The notes under the pieces are model-generated. The model was not told the origin of the DNA and searched no databases. It saw nothing but the letters and a program-made list of their open reading frames with translations. From Geodermatophilus siccatus (GTDB lineage: Bacteria > Actinomycetota > Actinomycetes > Mycobacteriales > Geodermatophilaceae): DNA of 64,000 bases. Made by a program: the position numbers and the translations under genes. The stretch is from positions 124,001-188,000 of the forward strand of contig NZ_FNHE01000003.1 in assembly GCF_900103785.1 (NCBI RefSeq). The letters run 5' to 3'. This document shows positions 50,122-57,882 of this stretch, piece after piece. Within the stretch, counting starts at the first letter, position 1; each line of letters begins with the position of its first letter.

Positions 50122-53048
50122 CGTTCAACGAGGCGAACTCGGTTCGAGACTTCGTACGCGATCTCGTTGGGTCGGTAGACGTGCAGTTCATTCCCGGAAG
50201 AGAACTCCCTCGGACGACGGACAGCGTCCTTCTAGAGGCGCAGGTGAAGGCGGCCCTGATCCGGCTCAATCCGGAGGTCGAATCGGAACCGAGCCGGGCT
50301 GACGAAGTCCTGCACCGGCTGCGGGCCATCATCCTGTCCGCGCGGCAGGGAAGCCTTCTTGCGGCGAATGAGGAGTTTGCGGCCTGGCTGAACGGCGATC
50401 GGTCGATGCCGTTCGGGCCCGGCGGAGCGCATACGACGGTGCGACTGATCGACTTCGACAACCCCCAGGCGTCGGCGAATAAGTGGATGGTGTCCACGGA
50501 AGTCACCTTCACGAGCGGTCGCATCGAGCGCCGCTTCGACCTGGTCCTGTGGTGCAATGGCCTGCCTGTCGTCGTGGGTGAGGCGAAGTCCCCGGTTCGG
50601 CCCGCTTACTCCTGGTTCGACGCGGCTGCCCAAATCCACGACGACTACGAGAAGAACGTGCCGTCGTTCTTCGTGCCGAATGTCCTGTCCTTCGCTACGG
50701 AGGGCAAGGACTTCCGGTTCGGCTCGGTCGGGATGCCGGTCGGGATGTGGGGACCATGGCGCAAGGAACCTGATGGCAGCGCACCGGTGCCGGTGGGCCT
50801 GGCGGCCGTCGAGGAGGCCATCAGAGGAGTGCTGTTCCCGGCGACGATCCTGGACTTCCTCCGATTCTTCACGGCGTTCGCCACGGATAAAAAGCACCGC
50901 AAGATCAAGGTCATCGCTCGATTCCAGCAGTTCCAGGGCGCCAACCTGATGGTCGAGCGCGTTCTCAACGGCCGGATCAAGAAGGGTCTAATCTGGCACT
51001 TTCAAGGCTCGGGCAAGTCGCTGCTCATGGTCTTCGCCGCCCAGAAGTTGCGCGCGATGGCCCGGCTCGCCAACCCGACTGTGCTTATCGTCGTGGACCG
51101 CATCGACCTCGACACCCAGATCACGGGGACCTTCACAGCGGCGGACGTGCCCAACCTCGTGTCATCCGACAGCCGCGCTGAACTCCAGCAACTGCTCCGT
51201 GAGGGCGCTCGCAAGGTCATCATCACGACCATCCACAAGTTCTCGGAGGCGCCCGGCGTCCTCGACGACCGTCACAACATCATCGCGATGGTCGACGAGG
51301 CGCACCGCACCCAGGAGGGCGACCTCGGTCGGAAGATGCGCGAAGCGCTTCCGAACGCCTTCTTGTTCGGTCTCACCGGCACCCCGATCAACAAGCGGGA
51401 CCGCAACACCTTCTGGGCGTTCGGGGCTGAAGAAGACAAGGGTGGCTACCTGTCCCGATACACCTACCAGGACTCCATCCGCGACGGCGCCACGCTGCCC
51501 CTGCACTTCGAGCCCCGCCTGAGCGAGATCACCATCGATCAAGAGGGCATCGACGATGCCTTCAACGAACTCGCCACCCGCCACGACTTGAGCGAGGCGG
51601 AGAAGACGGCCCTCTCGCAGAAGGCAGCGTCTCTGGAGACGTTGATCAAGTCTCAGGACCGGGTCCAGAAGGTCGCCGCCGACATTGCTGAACACTTCAC
51701 GAGCAAGGTCGCGCCCAATGGCTTCAAGGGGCAGGTCGTCGTCTACGACAAGGCCGCCTGCGTCGCCTACAAGGAGGCACTCGACGGCCTCCTAGGGGCG
51801 GACGCCTCGGCTGTGGTGATGAGCATTGACGCACGGGACCCGCAGGTTTGGAAGGACTGCTTCGCGCTCGACAAGGACGCGGAAGCGAAGTTGCTGGCCC
51901 GCTTCAACGATCCGGCCGATCCGCTCCAGGTCATCATCGTGACCGCCAAACTGCTGACCGGCTTCGACGCCCCAATTCTCCAAGCCCAGTACCTCGACAA
52001 ACCTCTCCGCGACCACACGCTCCTCCAGGCGATCACCCGGACCAACCGGACGTACGCCGAAAAGGGCAAAACCCACGGCCTGGTCATCGACTACCTCGGC
52101 ATCTTCGACGATGTCGCGCAGGCACTCCTCTTTGACGACAAGAGCGTCCAGCGGGTCATCACCAACATCGCTGAGTTGCGGAACCAACTGCCCGTAGCGA
52201 TCGCGACAGCGTTGTCGTTCTTCCCCGGCGTGGATCGAACGGTGAGCGGCTATGAAGGGCTCATCCAGGCCCAAGCAGCGCTCGCGGACGACGCCGCCAA
52301 GGACGCCTTCGCCCTTGCGTACAGCATCGTTGGGCAGTTGTGGGAGGCACTCAGTCCCGACCCGATCCTCAGTGATCACGAGGCGAACTACCGATGGCTC
52401 ACCGACGTGTACGAATCGGTCAAGCCGACCGACCTCACCGGACGCCTCGTCTGGCACTCACTGGGTGCGAAGACCCTCGGTCTGATCAACGAGCACGTCA
52501 CCGTCGAGGTACCGCGCACCGATCTAGAGACGATCATCCTCGACGCGCAGGTCATCGAGGACCTCTCCTCCGGCAAGCAGCGGGAGGTCAAGGAGGAACT
52601 GGAGCGGCAGATCACCGCTCGCATCGCCAAGCACATCAACAATCCGAAGTTCGTGGAACTGGGCCAGCGGCTCAACGCGCTTCGCGAGAAGTACAGCCAC
52701 GGGCAGCAGGCCAGCCTGGAGTTCTTGAAGGAACTGTTTGCTCTTGCTCGCGACACCGTGGCTGCCGAGAAGGAGGTCGCCGAGGTGCCCCGCGAGGAGC
52801 GCGGCAGGGCGGCCCTCACCGAACTGTTCGAGTCCCTGAAGGACGCCGACACCCCTGTCATGGTGGAGCGTGTCGTGAACGATGTAGATCAGGTGGTGAA
52901 GTCTGTCCGGTTCGATGGCTGGCAGAACACCTCTGAAGGCGATCGACTGGTGCAGCAGGCGCTGCGCAAGACCCTCTACGTCAAGTACAAGATCCGCGAC
53001 AACGATGTGTTCGAGCGAGCGCTCGGCTACATCCGTGAGTACTACTGA
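50118..53048 (+). CDS. hsdR: Type I restriction subunit HsdR
   Basis: 976 residues from GTG 50118 in a GTGA overlap with hsdS (a TTG four codons upstream is possible). The HSDR_N nuclease has Asp in FDLVLWCNGLP and Glu-x-Lys in VVVGEAKSP (about 152-154). The translocase has Walker A HFQGSGKSLLM (about 297), DEAH in MVDEAHRTQEGD (about 393), LTGTPINKRDRN, and RecA2 motifs TAKLLTGFDAPI and LLQAITRTNRTY. A helical C-terminal domain for complex assembly follows. Complete and uninterrupted. Last gene of the cargo, 80 bases before the right inverted repeat. Confidence 0.94.
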   Translation: MTFNEANSVRDFVRDLVGSVDVQFIPGRELPRTTDSVLLEAQVKAALIRLNPEVESEPSRADEVLHRLRAIILSARQGSLLAANEEFAAWLNGDRSMPFGPGGAHTTVRLIDFDNPQASANKWMVSTEVTFTSGRIERRFDLVLWCNGLPVVVGEAKSPVRPAYSWFDAAAQIHDDYEKNVPSFFVPNVLSFATEGKDFRFGSVGMPVGMWGPWRKEPDGSAPVPVGLAAVEEAIRGVLFPATILDFLRFFTAFATDKKHRKIKVIARFQQFQGANLMVERVLNGRIKKGLIWHFQGSGKSLLMVFAAQKLRAMARLANPTVLIVVDRIDLDTQITGTFTAADVPNLVSSDSRAELQQLLREGARKVIITTIHKFSEAPGVLDDRHNIIAMVDEAHRTQEGDLGRKMREALPNAFLFGLTGTPINKRDRNTFWAFGAEEDKGGYLSRYTYQDSIRDGATLPLHFEPRLSEITIDQEGIDDAFNELATRHDLSEAEKTALSQKAASLETLIKSQDRVQKVAADIAEHFTSKVAPNGFKGQVVVYDKAACVAYKEALDGLLGADASAVVMSIDARDPQVWKDCFALDKDAEAKLLARFNDPADPLQVIIVTAKLLTGFDAPILQAQYLDKPLRDHTLLQAITRTNRTYAEKGKTHGLVIDYLGIFDDVAQALLFDDKSVQRVITNIAELRNQLPVAIATALSFFPGVDRTVSGYEGLIQAQAALADDAAKDAFALAYSIVGQLWEALSPDPILSDHEANYRWLTDVYESVKPTDLTGRLVWHSLGAKTLGLINEHVTVEVPRTDLETIILDAQVIEDLSSGKQREVKEELERQITARIAKHINNPKFVELGQRLNALREKYSHGQQASLEFLKELFALARDTVAAEKEVAEVPREERGRAALTELFESLKDADTPVMVERVVNDVDQVVKSVRFDGWQNTSEGDRLVQQALRKTLYVKYKIRDNDVFERALGYIREYY

Positions 53049-53127
53049 GAACCTCTTTTCCTCCTACTGCTGAGTCTCTCTCTCCTTCGTTGACACGGCG
53101 GTCAGGCTGGTGCCCATCGCCTGGTTA

Positions 53128-53170
53128 GGACTGGAGAAGCGGGCTTCGGCGGTGACGTGATGACACGCCC
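53128..53170 (-). repeat. Right subterminal inverted repeat of the Tn554-like element
   Basis: Reverse complement of 33922-33964 with two mismatches (GGACTGGAG at one end, GTGATGACACGCCC at the other). It ends 19 bases before the border at 53189, nearly symmetrical with the left end. Confidence 0.9.
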
Positions 53171-53189
53171 ACCTGCCGAATAAGGTCTT

Positions 53190-53535
53190 GTGCACGCTGC
53201 ACGCCAACAGCGCCCGCGAGGCGGTCACCAAGATGTGCACCCTGCCCCTGCTGGCCGGCGAGAACATCGGCCACGCGTTCGTCGTCCCCACGGTGGCCGC
53301 CAGCGTCGACCTGGTCGTGCACGTTGGCAGCGACCCCGACGGACGGCGCCGAGTGCGCGAGGTCGTCGCCGTCCCGGGCCGCGCCGAGGACGGCGTCATC
53401 GAGCTCGCCGACGTCTTCACCACCCGCGACGGCCAGCTGGTCCGCGGCACCGGCTACCCGCCGCACGCCGAGCGCTTCGCCGCCCACGGCTTCGACCTGC
53501 CCGCCCTGCTCGACGACGCGCGGTGGCGCGGGTGA
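53190..53535 (+). pseudogene. tadA: tadA/cpaF pilus ATPase, piece 3 (His box and C terminus)
   Basis: The last 115 codons of the ATPase, starting in the third base of an interrupted ATG. It has the His box CTLHANSAREAVTKMCTLPL and the C-terminal VAASVDLVVHVGSDPDGRRR and VREVVAV segments, ending in WRG. A TTG at 53188 could start a short fragment but it would have no nucleotide site. Its stop overlaps the tadB GTG as GTGA, so the old operon is otherwise intact. Confidence 0.93.
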
Positions 53536-54389
53536 TCGGCGCCCTGCTCGGGTTGCTGCTCGGCGTCGGCCTGCTGCTGGTCTGGCGCAGCGGCCCGCGC
53601 GCCCCGCAGCGCCGGGACCGCACCCGGAGGCCGTCGCGCCGGCAGCAGCAGCTGGCCCCGGCCGGGCTGACCGGCATCAACGCCGCCCAGCTCACCGCCC
53701 TGCAGGCCGGGCTGGGGCTGCTGGCCACGGTCGTCGTCCTGCTCACCACCGGCACGGTCACGGTGAGCCTGCTCTTCGGCGCCTTCGCCGCCGCCCTGCC
53801 CGTCGTCCAGGTGCGCCGGCTGGCGGTCAAGCGGCGGGCGGACCTGCGCGAGGTCTGGCCGGAGGTCGTCGACAACCTCGCCTCCGCCGTCCGGGCCGGG
53901 CTCTCGCTGCCCGAGGCGCTCTCCGCGCTGTCCACCCGCGGGCCGGAGGTGCTGCGCCCGCCGTTCGCCCGGTTCGCCGCCGAGTACCGCTCCAGCGGCC
54001 GGTTCGGGAACTGCCTCGACCGGCTCAAGGACGACCTGGCCGACCCGGTCGGCGACCGGATCGTCGAGACGCTGCGGGTGGCCCGCGAGGTCGGCGGCAG
54101 CGACCTGGGCCGCGTGCTGCGCACCCTCGCCTCGTTCCTGCGCGAGGACGCCCGTGCCCGCGCCGAGCTGGAGACCCGGCAGGGCTGGGTGGTGCAGGCC
54201 GCGCGGCTGGCCGTCTCCGCGCCGTGGGTGGTGCTGCTCCTGCTGGCCACCCAGTCCACGACGCTGGAGGCCTACGACTCAGCACTCGGGACGGCGATCC
54301 TGCTCGGCGGCGCGGCGGTCTGCCTGGTCTCGTACCGCCTGATGCTGCGGATCGGCCGGCTGCCGCAGGACGTGCGGGTGCTGCAGTGA
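53532..54389 (+). CDS. tadB: Tad pilus inner-membrane protein TadB
   Basis: 285 residues; GTG start overlaps the tadA stop as GTGA. An N-terminal membrane helix (VIGALLGLLLGVGLLLVWRS), further helices (LLATVVVLLTTGTVTVSLLF), then the type II secretion F domain (WPEVVDNLASAVRAGLSLPE, DPVGDRIVETLRVAREVGGS) and C-terminal helices. It forms the platform on which TadA acts. Normally translated by coupling from tadA, so splitting tadA may also reduce its expression. Confidence 0.9.
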   Translation: MIGALLGLLLGVGLLLVWRSGPRAPQRRDRTRRPSRRQQQLAPAGLTGINAAQLTALQAGLGLLATVVVLLTTGTVTVSLLFGAFAAALPVVQVRRLAVKRRADLREVWPEVVDNLASAVRAGLSLPEALSALSTRGPEVLRPPFARFAAEYRSSGRFGNCLDRLKDDLADPVGDRIVETLRVAREVGGSDLGRVLRTLASFLREDARARAELETRQGWVVQAARLAVSAPWVVLLLLATQSTTLEAYDSALGTAILLGGAAVCLVSYRLMLRIGRLPQDVRVLQ

Positions 54390-54459
54390 GTGAGCATCGC
54401 AGCGAGCGCCAACGGGCGAGGAGCGGATCGAACGGGCCGCGGAGCGGCGGGGTGACACA

Positions 54460-55401
54460 GTGAGCGCCTCGTCGGCGGGGATGCTGCTCGGCCTGGCCGC
54501 GGCCGGCGGGGTGCTGCTCGCGGTCACCTTCGCGCCGCCGTTCCGCTCGGTGCGCCTGGTCGACCGTCTGGCCCCCTACGTGCACGACACCCCGCCGCCG
54601 TCCCGGTTGCTGGGCACCGCGACCGAGGCCGGGCTGCTCACGGCTGTCCGGCGGCTGTTCGGCCCGGTGGTCACCGACGGTGCCCGCTTCGTCGACCGGG
54701 TCCTCGGCGGCCGGACGGCGGTGCGCCGGCGGCTGGATGCGCTGGGCAGCGACGCCGGCGTGGAGGACTTCCGGGTCGAGCAGGTGGTGTGGGGCGGCCT
54801 CGGGCTGCTCGGCGCGGCGCTGCTGGCGACGGTCGGCTCGCTGCTGGCCGGGGACGTCAACGTGCTGTCGGTGGCGCTGCTGTGCGTGGCCGGGTTGGTC
54901 GGCGGCGTCCTCGGTCGGGACTGGTGGCTGACCCAGCAGGTGCAGCGGCGGGAGGAGCTGCTGCTGGCGGAGTTCCCCGTCGTGGCCGAGCTGCTGGCGC
55001 TGGCGGTGACGGCGGGGGAGAGCCCGACCGCGGCGATCGCCCGGGTGACCCGGCTGTCGGGCGGCGAGCTCGCCGGCGAGCTGGGCGCGGCACTGGGCCG
55101 GGCGCGCGCGGGCGTACCGCTGGCCGACGCGCTCCAGCACCTCGCCGACCGCACCTCGCTGGACCCGCTGGCCCGCTTCGTCGACGGCCTGCTCGTGGCC
55201 CTCGAGCGCGGCACCCCGATGGCCGAGGTGCTGCGGTCGCAGGCCGCGGACGTCCGGGAGGCCGGCAAGCGCCGGCTGCTCGAGGCCGGCGGGCGCAAGG
55301 AGATCGCGATGATGGTGCCGGTCGTCTTCCTGGTGTTGCCGGTGACCGTCCTCTTCGCGCTCTACCCCGGCTTGATCAGCATCGTCTCGCTGGCCCGATG
55401 A
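54460..55401 (+). CDS. tadC: Tad pilus inner-membrane protein TadC
   Basis: 313 residues from GTG 54460. One N-terminal helix (GMLLGLAAAGGVLLAVTFAP), a pair of helices (LGLLGAALLATVGSLLAGDV, LLCVAGLVGGVLGRDWWL), the F domain (FPVVAELLALAVTAGESPTA, LVALERGTPMAEVLRSQAAD) and a final helix (PVVFLVLPVTVLFALYPG). Pairs with TadB in the pilus platform. The 70 bases between tadB and tadC are rich in GAGCG repeats. Confidence 0.9.
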   Translation: MSASSAGMLLGLAAAGGVLLAVTFAPPFRSVRLVDRLAPYVHDTPPPSRLLGTATEAGLLTAVRRLFGPVVTDGARFVDRVLGGRTAVRRRLDALGSDAGVEDFRVEQVVWGGLGLLGAALLATVGSLLAGDVNVLSVALLCVAGLVGGVLGRDWWLTQQVQRREELLLAEFPVVAELLALAVTAGESPTAAIARVTRLSGGELAGELGAALGRARAGVPLADALQHLADRTSLDPLARFVDGLLVALERGTPMAEVLRSQAADVREAGKRRLLEAGGRKEIAMMVPVVFLVLPVTVLFALYPGLISIVSLAR

Positions 55402-55430
55402 GCCCGCGGACACGACAGGGAGGACGCAGC

Positions 55431-55637
55431 ATGCCGAAGTTCGCGGGGGTCCTGGCGGCGCTGGCCGCACTGGCCGACCGTCTGCGCGGGGACGACGCCG
55501 AGCGGGGTGACGTGCCCGGCTGGGTGATGATCACGGTGATGACGGCGGCGCTGGTGCTGGCCATCCTCATCCCGTTCCGCGAGGCGATCGTCGCCGCGGT
55601 CACCAACGCCCTGGCCTCCGTCACGGCCGGTGGCTGA
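55431..55637 (+). CDS. flp: Small Flp pilin-like protein
   Basis: 68 residues; ATG after AGGGAGGA. It has a charged start, then RGDVPGWVMITVMTAALVLA, a hydrophobic helix. The Gly before the helix could be the prepilin-peptidase site, but the Glu-Tyr pair usual after cleavage in Flp pilins is absent. By position (between tadC and tadE) and size it is the pilin or a pilin-like subunit. Confidence 0.7.
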   Translation: MPKFAGVLAALAALADRLRGDDAERGDVPGWVMITVMTAALVLAILIPFREAIVAAVTNALASVTAGG

Positions 55638-55698
55638 AGAAGGACCACCCTCCTCTCCACACCTCGCACGCTCGGCGCGGGCCCCTGGAGGGTGGCCA

Positions 55699-56124
55699 TT
55701 GCAGCCGCGCACCACCCCGCTGCTGGCAGGCTCGCAGCGGGACGGCGAGCGGGGTGCGGCGGTCGTGGAGTTCGTGTTCGTGTCGGTGCTCGTCGTGGTG
55801 CTCCTGCTGGCCGTGCTGCAGGTGGCGGTGTACGTGCACGTGCGCAACGTGGTGACCGCCAGCGCGCAGGACGGCGCCCGGTTCGCGGCCAACGCCGACG
55901 TGCCCTCGTCCGCGGGTGCCGACCGTGCGGTGGCGGTGGTGGCGCGGGCGACCTCGCCGCGGACCGCCGAGGGGCTGGTGTGCAGCTCGGTGGAGGAGGT
56001 CGACGCCAGCGGGCTGACGCTGGTGGTGGTCCGCTGCTCGGGGGCGGTGCCCACGCTGCTGGCCGGGTTGGGCTCGCTGCTGCCGGTCGAGGTCACCGGC
56101 CGGGCGGTGGAGGAGGCGCGGTGA
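55699..56124 (+). CDS. tadE: TadE-like pseudopilin
   Basis: 141 residues from TTG 55699, supported by CTGGAGGG six bases upstream; a GTG at 55630 that overlaps the pilin stop is the alternative. A GERGAAVVEFVFVSVLVVVL block is the TadE prepilin-like leader (Gly, then Glu five residues into the helix), followed by AVYVHVRNVVTASAQDGARF. Minor pilin needed for Flp pilus assembly. Confidence 0.85.
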   Translation: MQPRTTPLLAGSQRDGERGAAVVEFVFVSVLVVVLLLAVLQVAVYVHVRNVVTASAQDGARFAANADVPSSAGADRAVAVVARATSPRTAEGLVCSSVEEVDASGLTLVVVRCSGAVPTLLAGLGSLLPVEVTGRAVEEAR

Positions 56125-56197
56125 GCGAGCTTGCGAGCTCACCATGGGCAGCGCAGGTCCATCGCACGGGGCCGACGAGCGCCGGCGGGGAGGGCGC

Positions 56198-56665
56198 GTG
56201 AGGTGGCTGCGGGCCCGGCTGGGCATGGTCGCCGGGGAGCGCGGCTCGGCGCTGGTGGAGTTCACGTTCATCGCGATCGTGGTGTTCGTGCCGCTGGCCT
56301 ACGTCGTGGCGGGGTTCTCGGCGGTGCAGCGCGGGGTGTTCGCGTCGACCGCGGCCGCGCGGGAGGCCGGGCGGGCGATGGGCACCGCGCCGGACCCGGT
56401 CACCGGCGCGGCGCGGGCGGAGGCCGCGGCGCGGCTGGCGGTGGCCGACCAGTCGGTCGACGCGACCGATGTCCACGTCGGCTACGCCCCGGCCGGTGCC
56501 GGCTGCGACGCCGCGGGCGGCTGGACGCCGAGGCTGGCGCGCGGGGAGGAGTTCTCCGTCTGCGTGACGGTCACGGTGCGGATCCCGCTGCTGCCGGAGT
56601 TCGTCGACGCCAACACCGCCACCGGCCAGTTCGTCGTCGAACGCGACCGCTACGTCGACGCCTGA
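56198..56665 (+). CDS. Second TadE/TadF-like pseudopilin
   Basis: 155 residues from GTG 56198 after GGGGAGGG. A GERGSALVEFTFIAIVVFVP leader-helix is followed by FSAVQRGVFASTAAAREAGR and a C-terminal domain with two cysteines (GCDAAGG, FSVCVTVTV). Last gene of the Tad operon. Part of it (56227-56401) has been copied to 16574-16748. Confidence 0.87.
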   Translation: MRWLRARLGMVAGERGSALVEFTFIAIVVFVPLAYVVAGFSAVQRGVFASTAAAREAGRAMGTAPDPVTGAARAEAAARLAVADQSVDATDVHVGYAPAGAGCDAAGGWTPRLARGEEFSVCVTVTVRIPLLPEFVDANTATGQFVVERDRYVDA

Positions 56666-56964
56666 GCCGCCCATTGCCGGCGTTCCCCGCGCCCTGCCGG
56701 TCCTGCAGCACCGGCAACCCACGGACGACGCCGCAACGGCTCCGCCGGTGGGCAGGGGACGGCGCTGCCTACGACGTCCCCGCGACACCGCGCACGGTCC
56801 GTCCGCGGACACGAGCGGTCGGTGAGGGACACCGGCAGTCGTCCGGAGCGGCGGGCAGGGACGAAGGACCCGGTGGTGGTCCGCTGCGCGTGGGTGGCAG
56901 CATCGCGTCCCTTCTGGCGGGACGGGACGGTCTCGCCGTGGGTGAGACAAGCCTGGGGGAGACC

Positions 56965-57111
56965 ATGCGCGTGCTCAGGGCCACGGTCGTTGCGGTGGTG
57001 GGGGCGGCGGCAGTGCTGTTCGCACCCGGGGTCGCCACAGCCGCCGTCGGATCCCAGGACTGCAACCCGCCGTGGTTCTGGTGGATCCCGCTGCCCTGCC
57101 TGACGGAGTAG
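56965..57111 (+). CDS. Tiny secreted Trp-rich peptide
   Basis: 48 residues with GGGGGA upstream of the ATG. A signal peptide MRVLRATVVAVVGAAAVLFA then PGVATA is followed by a mature peptide of about 22 residues ending DCNPPWFWWIPLPCLTE. Two Cys could form a disulphide around a Pro/Trp-rich loop. No family recognised. It follows the Tad operon by 300 bases, so it may be unrelated. Confidence 0.6.
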   Translation: MRVLRATVVAVVGAAAVLFAPGVATAAVGSQDCNPPWFWWIPLPCLTE

Positions 57112-57882
57112 CTCCGCCCGGTGTGGGGCACGTCGCCGGGTCACGCGGCGCAACCGCGGTGGACCGACTCCAAACCGCGATGATCGTCACACCCTGCAAC
57201 AGCGGGTTCCGGTGCGTGTCGGCGCGCCGAATGTGGTGACGCCGGTCTCTGTACTCGAACACGCGCGGTGTTCGCAGCTGTACCTCTGTGTCCCGCGATC
57301 GGGCACGCTCCGTGACGGACATGCCCAGCGAGGCGTTCCTCGACCGCAAGATCACCGGATCCGTTGGCGCGTGGCAGACGCCCGTGCTTACGGTGCCTGC
57401 CGGCGCCCGAGCGGGTGCCCGAGTGAACGATGTGGAGAACCGAAGGTCCCACCGACGCCATGCGCAGGTGCACGGGGGGAGAGGGCGGCGACGAGGCCGC
57501 TGTCCTGTCCGGTCCCACCCGCCTGGAGAGGGAGTTGGAATGCCCTGCCTGCCGCGTCCGAGTCCTCGTCCCCACCGGTCCCGTCAGAGCTGACGCCGGA
57601 CGCCTCCACCACCGCTCAGCCGTCCACCTGAGCTGAGCGCACGCCCGCTGTCGGGCGTCGCGAGCACGCCCGTCGTGCTGCGCCCTCCGATCCCGGCAGC
57701 AACCCGGCCGACCGAACCGGCCCGGCTCCCCCAGGACGCCGGCCGGGATCCCGGCCTGCCCGCGTGACCTCCCCGCCCCCTCACGAACGGTTGCCCCATG
57801 CCCTCATCCGCCCTCGCGCCCCGCCGGTCCGCGTCCCCGACGCCCTCCCGCGCAGGAGGCAGCCTCCCGGTCACGTCCCGGC
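57112..57882. other. Long stretch upstream of the glucan operon
   Basis: 771 bases. An inverted repeat GAACAC-GCGCG-GTGTTC lies at 57257-57273, possibly an operator. A 68-codon frame (57430-57636) has a CPAC pair but weak codon bias and is not called. The promoter of the cslA operon should be here. Confidence 0.4.

Larger units (their letters stand above)
33905..53189. mobile_element. Tn554-like transposon with defence cargo, 19.3 kb
   Basis: Borders are set by the tadA frame: deleting 33905-53189 rejoins GGC-AT and G-TGC-ACG to give GLPG-M-CTLHANS. Near both ends are inverted repeats of 43 bases (33922-33964 and 53128-53170) with two mismatches. The left arm carries four overlapping minus-strand genes: three tyrosine recombinases and a small tnpC-like gene, the arrangement of Tn554-type site-specific transposons with one recombinase more than the classic TnpA/TnpB pair. 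The right 12 kb is cargo on the plus strand: XRE regulator, Gabija-like pair and type I restriction-modification. There is no target duplication, as expected for tyrosine recombinases. Confidence 0.88.

Noticed and set aside
57430-57636. A 68-codon frame with a CPAC motif upstream of cslA
   Set aside because: A single Cys pair is not enough for a zinc ribbon, and the third-position GC is lower than in neighbours.
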